In this document: in pieces, positions 6,560 through 9,754 of the stretch | How positions within the stretch are numbered: the first letter of the stretch is position 1 | Layout: each line of letters opens with the position of its first letter | Source of the DNA: JBFHER01 sp041584055 | GTDB lineage: Bacteria; Bacteroidota; Bacteroidia; Bacteroidales; UBA5342 | NCBI GenBank assembly: GCA_041584055.1 | Contig: JBFHER010000141.1 | Coordinates: 1-9,754, forward strand | Direction: 5' to 3' | DNA length: 9,754 nucleotides | Notes under the pieces: generated by a model | Database searches by the model: none | Seen by the model: the letters and a program-made list of their open reading frames with translations, nothing else | What the model was told of the DNA's origin: nothing | Made by a program: the position numbers and the translations under genes

Positions 6560-6564
6560 CTGAC

Positions 6565-7416
6565 ATGATATTAATAGCCGATAGTGGTTCCAGTAAAACG
6601 GACTGGGCCTTTTTGTCAGGAGATACTTCAATACAGGTTCGGACCGGGGGGATTAATCCTGCCGTGATGGACGAAGAAGCCATCGAAGCCCTGATGCACG
6701 AAGAATTGTTGCTGCATGTGCCTGAAGCCATCAGTGAAGTGTGGTTTTATGGGGCTGGTTGTGTGCCCGGAAGTGCGTCGGAAAAAATGCTGAAGGTCCT
6801 CGGCCATCTTTTTGAAGATGCCATGATTCATGTGTATTCTGATCTTGTCGGGGCAGCCAAAAGTGTCCTGGGAGACCAGGAAGGCATTGTTGCCATCCTG
6901 GGGACAGGTTCCAACAGTGGCCTTTGTGTGAATGATGTAATTACTCAGAATATCCCACCGCTTGGCTATATTTTAGGTGATGAGGGGAGCGGAACATGGT
7001 TTGGTAAGCGATTGATTGCAGATCATCTGAGAGGGATCATGCCCGCACACTTAAGCGATGTGTTTGAACGCAGGTATGCCTACCTTTTAAAGGCATGGAT
7101 CCCTAAGATTTATGGGCATAACCGTCCCAACCGGACACTTGCTTCGGTGGCCCCGTTTTTAAAAGAGTATCGTTCTGAAAACTATGCACACGATCTTTTG
7201 CTGGAAGGGTTCACGGCCTTTGTGAAACGGAACTTAATGCTTTACCCCAATTGGAAGGATCATAAAATTGCATTCGTAGGTTCACTGGCCGAAGTTTACA
7301 GAGAAGAGCTTGAAGAAGTAATTGAAACGCTGGGGGCCCGGCTTTGGAAGGTGGAGCAGGAACCCATGGAAGGACTTGTAAAATATCATATTGCAAAAAT
7401 TGGTGAAAGCAAATGA
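6565..7416 (+). CDS. BadF/BadG/BcrA/BcrD-type amino-sugar kinase (probable GlcNAc/MurNAc kinase, MurK-like)
   Basis: This is an ASKHA-fold ATP-dependent kinase of 283 residues, normal for the N-acetylglucosamine kinase branch of the BadF family. ATP-site elements are in order: MILIADSGSSKTDW (1-14, phosphate-1 loop), YSDLVGAA (91-98, with Asp93 the likely catalytic base), ILGTGSNSG (111-119, phosphate-2 loop), GYILGDEGSGTWFG (134-147, family signature) and KIAFVGSLAEVY (234-245, adenosine region). An in-frame ATG at 6523 would add 14 residues unlike the family and lie upstream of the predicted transcription start, so 6565 is chosen. The stop overlaps the murQ start as ATGA. That coupling suggests the substrate is MurNAc, and perhaps GlcNAc, phosphorylated at O6, as known for MurK of Clostridium acetobutylicum and for a kinase beside murQ in Tannerella. 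Plain GlcNAc kinase remains possible. Confidence 0.88.
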   Translation: MILIADSGSSKTDWAFLSGDTSIQVRTGGINPAVMDEEAIEALMHEELLLHVPEAISEVWFYGAGCVPGSASEKMLKVLGHLFEDAMIHVYSDLVGAAKSVLGDQEGIVAILGTGSNSGLCVNDVITQNIPPLGYILGDEGSGTWFGKRLIADHLRGIMPAHLSDVFERRYAYLLKAWIPKIYGHNRPNRTLASVAPFLKEYRSENYAHDLLLEGFTAFVKRNLMLYPNWKDHKIAFVGSLAEVYREELEEVIETLGARLWKVEQEPMEGLVKYHIAKIGESK

Positions 7417-8240
7417 GCATAAGCGTTACAGAATCAGATTCGTTGCACAGGGATCTTGAAAAGAAATCAGTTAGAGAGCTGTTGGAGTGTATTCATGAAG
7501 AAGATCAAAAGGTTTTGCCTGCAGTTAAAGCTGCCATGCCTCAGATTGAAAAATTGGTACTCCGGATTTCTGAAAGGATGAAGAAAGGAGGGCGCATCTT
7601 TTATGTGGGTGCGGGAACAAGTGGTCGATTGGGAGTGGTGGATGCGTCTGAAATTCCACCCACCTTTGGTGTTGGTCATGGCATGGTGATTGGTTTGATT
7701 GCCGGTGGTGACGGAGCCATCCGAAAGGCTGTAGAAATGGCTGAGGACAATGAGGCGCTTGGCTGGAGTGATTTGGAGATGCATCAGATCAATGCGCTGG
7801 ATACTGTGGTTGGAATTGCAGCATCCGGTAGAACACCTTATGTGATTGGTGCGGTTCGTGAAGCCAGAAAGCAAAACATCTTAACGGCATGTGTTGTCTG
7901 TAATCCCGGATCAAAACTGGCTGCTGAGGTAGACATCCCCATTGAAGCCATCGTGGGGCCTGAGATTGTCACGGGCAGTACGCGTATGAAGTCAGGAACT
8001 GCACAAAAGTTGATATTAAATATGATCACCACCTCAGTGATGATTCAACTGGGGCGTGTGAAAGGGAATAAAATGGTAAACATGCAGCTTACCAATCAAA
8101 AGTTGATTGAACGTGGAACCAGAATGATTATGGAGGAGGTTGCCATTGGACCCGAACGGGCCAGAAACCTTTTGCTTTTGCATGGTTCTGTGAAGAATGT
8201 ACTGGATTTTTTAGAGAAAGAAGCAAATGATGAAAAATGA
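7413..8240 (+). CDS. murQ: N-acetylmuramic acid 6-phosphate etherase
   Basis: MurQ cleaves the lactyl ether of MurNAc-6-phosphate to give GlcNAc-6-phosphate and D-lactate in the cytoplasm, a step in recycling or scavenging peptidoglycan sugars. The 275 residues form a SIS-domain protein. Signatures are TESDSLHRDLEKKSVRELL near the start, GGRIFYVGAGTSGRLGVVDASEIPPTFG (59-86), AVEMAEDNEALG (106-117) and TGSTRMKSGTAQKLILNMITT (187-207). Glu80 and Glu111 correspond to E. coli Glu83 and Glu114, proposed catalytic residues. The related regulator GCKR and glucosamine-phosphate isomerases also have SIS domains, but these motifs are specific to MurQ. The start overlaps the kinase stop by four bases, and the next gene probably starts inside its last codons, so expression of the three is likely coupled. 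Confidence 0.96.
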   Translation: MSISVTESDSLHRDLEKKSVRELLECIHEEDQKVLPAVKAAMPQIEKLVLRISERMKKGGRIFYVGAGTSGRLGVVDASEIPPTFGVGHGMVIGLIAGGDGAIRKAVEMAEDNEALGWSDLEMHQINALDTVVGIAASGRTPYVIGAVREARKQNILTACVVCNPGSKLAAEVDIPIEAIVGPEIVTGSTRMKSGTAQKLILNMITTSVMIQLGRVKGNKMVNMQLTNQKLIERGTRMIMEEVAIGPERARNLLLLHGSVKNVLDFLEKEANDEK

Positions 8241-9754
8241 GATGCTGGAGAAGCTTGATCAATTGGCAGCTTCTCTGGAAGGTGAACTTTATTATGATGA
8301 TGTACATCGTGTTTTGTATGCCACCGATGCGTCATCATACAGGGAGAAACCATTGGCGGTCACAATCCCAAAATCAAAATCAGACATTCAAAAGATCATC
8401 CGATTTGCCGCTGAAAATAGAACGTCTGTCATCCCCAGAGCCGCCGGCACTTCATTGGCAGGCCAGGTGGTTGGGCCGGGTGTGGTAATGGATATCACCA
8501 AATATTTTAATCGGATTCTGGAGCTTAACGTTCAGGAAAAGTGGGCGTGGGTTGAACCTGGGGTGAATTTGGCTGAGCTGAATCAGTCGCTCAAACAATA
8601 CGGACTTCAATTTGGTCCGGAAACATCCACTGCAAACAGATGCCGTTTGGGAGGGATGCTGGGAAACAATTCCTGCGGATTGCATTCATTGGTCTATGGC
8701 AGTGTGAGAGATCATATTCTGGAGGTGGATACCATCCTGTCTGATGGCAGCGAGGTCACTTTTAAAGCCTTGGATAAAATTGAATTTGGTGAGAAATGTA
8801 AGGGTGATGAAGCGCTTCTGGAAACGAAAATTTATCGACAAATTCGTGATCGCTTAAACGATGAAAGTCTCCGAAAAAATATTGAGGAGGTGTATCCCGA
8901 AAAGAAAGTGACACGTCGTAATATGGGTTATGCTGTGGATTCACTTATGAATTCAGAGGTTTTCCCTGGTGGAAAAGGCCGGTTTAATTTTGCAAAACTG
9001 TTGGCTGGATCAGAAGGAACCCTGGCATTTACAAGGGCGATGAAGATCAACCTTGTTCCGCTCCCACCTCCTGTGAAGGCGGTGATTGCTGCACATTTTC
9101 ATACATTGGAAGCGTCTCTGGAAGCAAACATCGTTGTTTTAAAGCACAGTCCATCTGCCATCGAATTGATGGATGACATCATCATTGAGTGTACAAGGGA
9201 TAATATAGAGCAACGTAAAAATCGGTTTTGGCTTGAAGGAAATCCAGGGGCAGTGCTGGTGATAGAGCTGACCGGAAACACTCAGGAAGAATTGGAGCTT
9301 CGGGCGGAAAAGATTATTGCGGATTTAAAGCAACAAAAGCTTGGCTATCATTTCCCTCTCGTCTTCGGGAATGATAAAATTCAACGGGTTTGGAACTTAC
9401 GCACCGCAGGATTGGGATTGTTGTCAAACATTCCTGGAGACAAACGAAGTGTTACAGTGATTGAGGATACCGCGGTGGCTCCTGAACGTTTGCCGGCTTA
9501 TGTAAAAGATTTTAAGAAAGTTCTGGAGAAGTATGGACTGGAATGTGTTTTTTACGCACACATTGCTACTGGTGAACTTCATCTTCGACCGCTTCTTAAC
9601 CTAAAGGAAAAGGCCGATAAGGAGATTTATGCATCCATTGCACAGGATGTGGCTGCCCTTGTAAAGAAACACCGGGGTAGCCTGAGTGGAGAACATGGGG
9701 ATGGCCGATTGAGAGGGGCACAAATTCCCTTCATGTTTGGCGAAGATATTTATA
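8227..9754 (+). CDS. FAD-linked oxidoreductase, GlcD/D-lactate dehydrogenase type (3' truncated by window)
   Basis: About 509 residues are visible and the frame is still open at the window edge. The N-terminal part is a PCMH/VAO-type FAD-binding domain: VIPRAAGTSLAGQVVGPGVV (68-87), VEPGVNLAELN (109-119), GGMLGNNSCGLHSLVYGSV (142-160) and LLAGSEGTLAFT (258-269). The FAD-oxidase C-terminal domain follows, with AIELMDD (311-317), NIPGDKRSVTVIEDTAVAP (401-419), AHIATGELHLRPLLNLK (444-460) and SGEHGDGRLRG (487-497), which carry metal- and substrate-binding histidines. Such enzymes oxidise D-2-hydroxyacids (D-lactate, glycolate, D-2-hydroxyglutarate). Bacteroidota and YdiJ-like members often run to about 1000 residues with a C-terminal iron-sulfur and CCG module, which would lie outside the window. 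ATG codons at 8227, 8230 and 8242 are all in frame; the first two overlap murQ by 14 or 11 bases. D-lactate is the attractive substrate because MurQ makes it, but this is inference. Confidence 0.9.
   Translation, partial: MMKNEMLEKLDQLAASLEGELYYDDVHRVLYATDASSYREKPLAVTIPKSKSDIQKIIRFAAENRTSVIPRAAGTSLAGQVVGPGVVMDITKYFNRILELNVQEKWAWVEPGVNLAELNQSLKQYGLQFGPETSTANRCRLGGMLGNNSCGLHSLVYGSVRDHILEVDTILSDGSEVTFKALDKIEFGEKCKGDEALLETKIYRQIRDRLNDESLRKNIEEVYPEKKVTRRNMGYAVDSLMNSEVFPGGKGRFNFAKLLAGSEGTLAFTRAMKINLVPLPPPVKAVIAAHFHTLEASLEANIVVLKHSPSAIELMDDIIIECTRDNIEQRKNRFWLEGNPGAVLVIELTGNTQEELELRAEKIIADLKQQKLGYHFPLVFGNDKIQRVWNLRTAGLGLLSNIPGDKRSVTVIEDTAVAPERLPAYVKDFKKVLEKYGLECVFYAHIATGELHLRPLLNLKEKADKEIYASIAQDVAALVKKHRGSLSGEHGDGRLRGAQIPFMFGEDIY

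Larger units (their letters stand above)
6251..6564. other. Non-coding AT-rich intergenic region
   Basis: About 314 bases lie between the divergent starts of the acidic protein and the sugar kinase. I found no convincing protein or RNA gene in it. The left third contains an imperfect inverted repeat (6292-6350), the middle (about 6340-6480) is very rich in A and T, and the right end holds the kinase promoter (6529-6559). A 15-codon frame at 6378-6425 is probably chance. No riboswitch-like fold or terminator was recognised by eye. Confidence 0.6.

Noticed and set aside
7467..7874. A 135-residue minus-strand open frame within murQ
   Set aside because: It is the antisense shadow of a well-conserved gene. 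Its product is rich in His, Ser and Thr without any recognisable domain.

Overview
The window looks like chromosomal DNA of a member of the Bacteroidota. The evidence is two exact matches to the Bacteroidota sigma-70 -7 element (TAnnTTTG), each with a TTG or TTTG -33 element 19-20 bases upstream. Start codons lack Shine-Dalgarno sequences, the order hisG-hisD-hisC-hisB is used with a bifunctional HisB, and there is a long-form HisG. No transposase, tRNA, rRNA or CRISPR array was seen.

Layout. (1) Positions 2-277 (+) hold the C-terminal end of a YegS/DagK-type lipid kinase. (2) Positions 322-1221 (-) encode a phosphate butyryl/acetyltransferase-family enzyme, convergent with the kinase and divergent from the his genes. 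(3) Positions 1329-1494 form a histidine-operon control region: a Bacteroidota promoter, a 15-residue leader peptide with five consecutive His codons, an antiterminator and an intrinsic terminator. (4) Positions 1521-5859 (+) are hisG, hisD, hisC and hisB, separated by 6-13 bases, so probably one transcript. HisH, HisA, HisF and HisI/E do not follow. (5) Positions 5882-6250 (-) encode a small acidic protein of unknown function, convergent with hisB. (6) Positions 6251-6564 are a non-coding, AT-rich stretch ending in a promoter whose -7 box lies five bases before a start codon. (7) From 6565 to the end of the window (+) runs a tightly overlapping operon: a BadF/BcrA-type amino-sugar kinase, the MurNAc-6-phosphate etherase MurQ, and the first ~509 residues of an FAD-linked D-2-hydroxyacid dehydrogenase, cut by the window edge.

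How the genes work together. HisG starts histidine synthesis. HisB carries the seventh (IGP dehydratase) and ninth (phosphatase) steps, HisC the eighth and HisD the last. The leader region can sense charged tRNA-His through ribosome stalling, matching output to histidine supply. The second operon reads as peptidoglycan-sugar salvage: the kinase would make MurNAc-6-phosphate, MurQ would split it into GlcNAc-6-phosphate and D-lactate, and the flavoenzyme could oxidise the D-lactate to pyruvate. The kinase and dehydrogenase substrates are inferred from context. The two points most worth following up are the complete His attenuator and the pairing of MurQ with a possible D-lactate oxidase.
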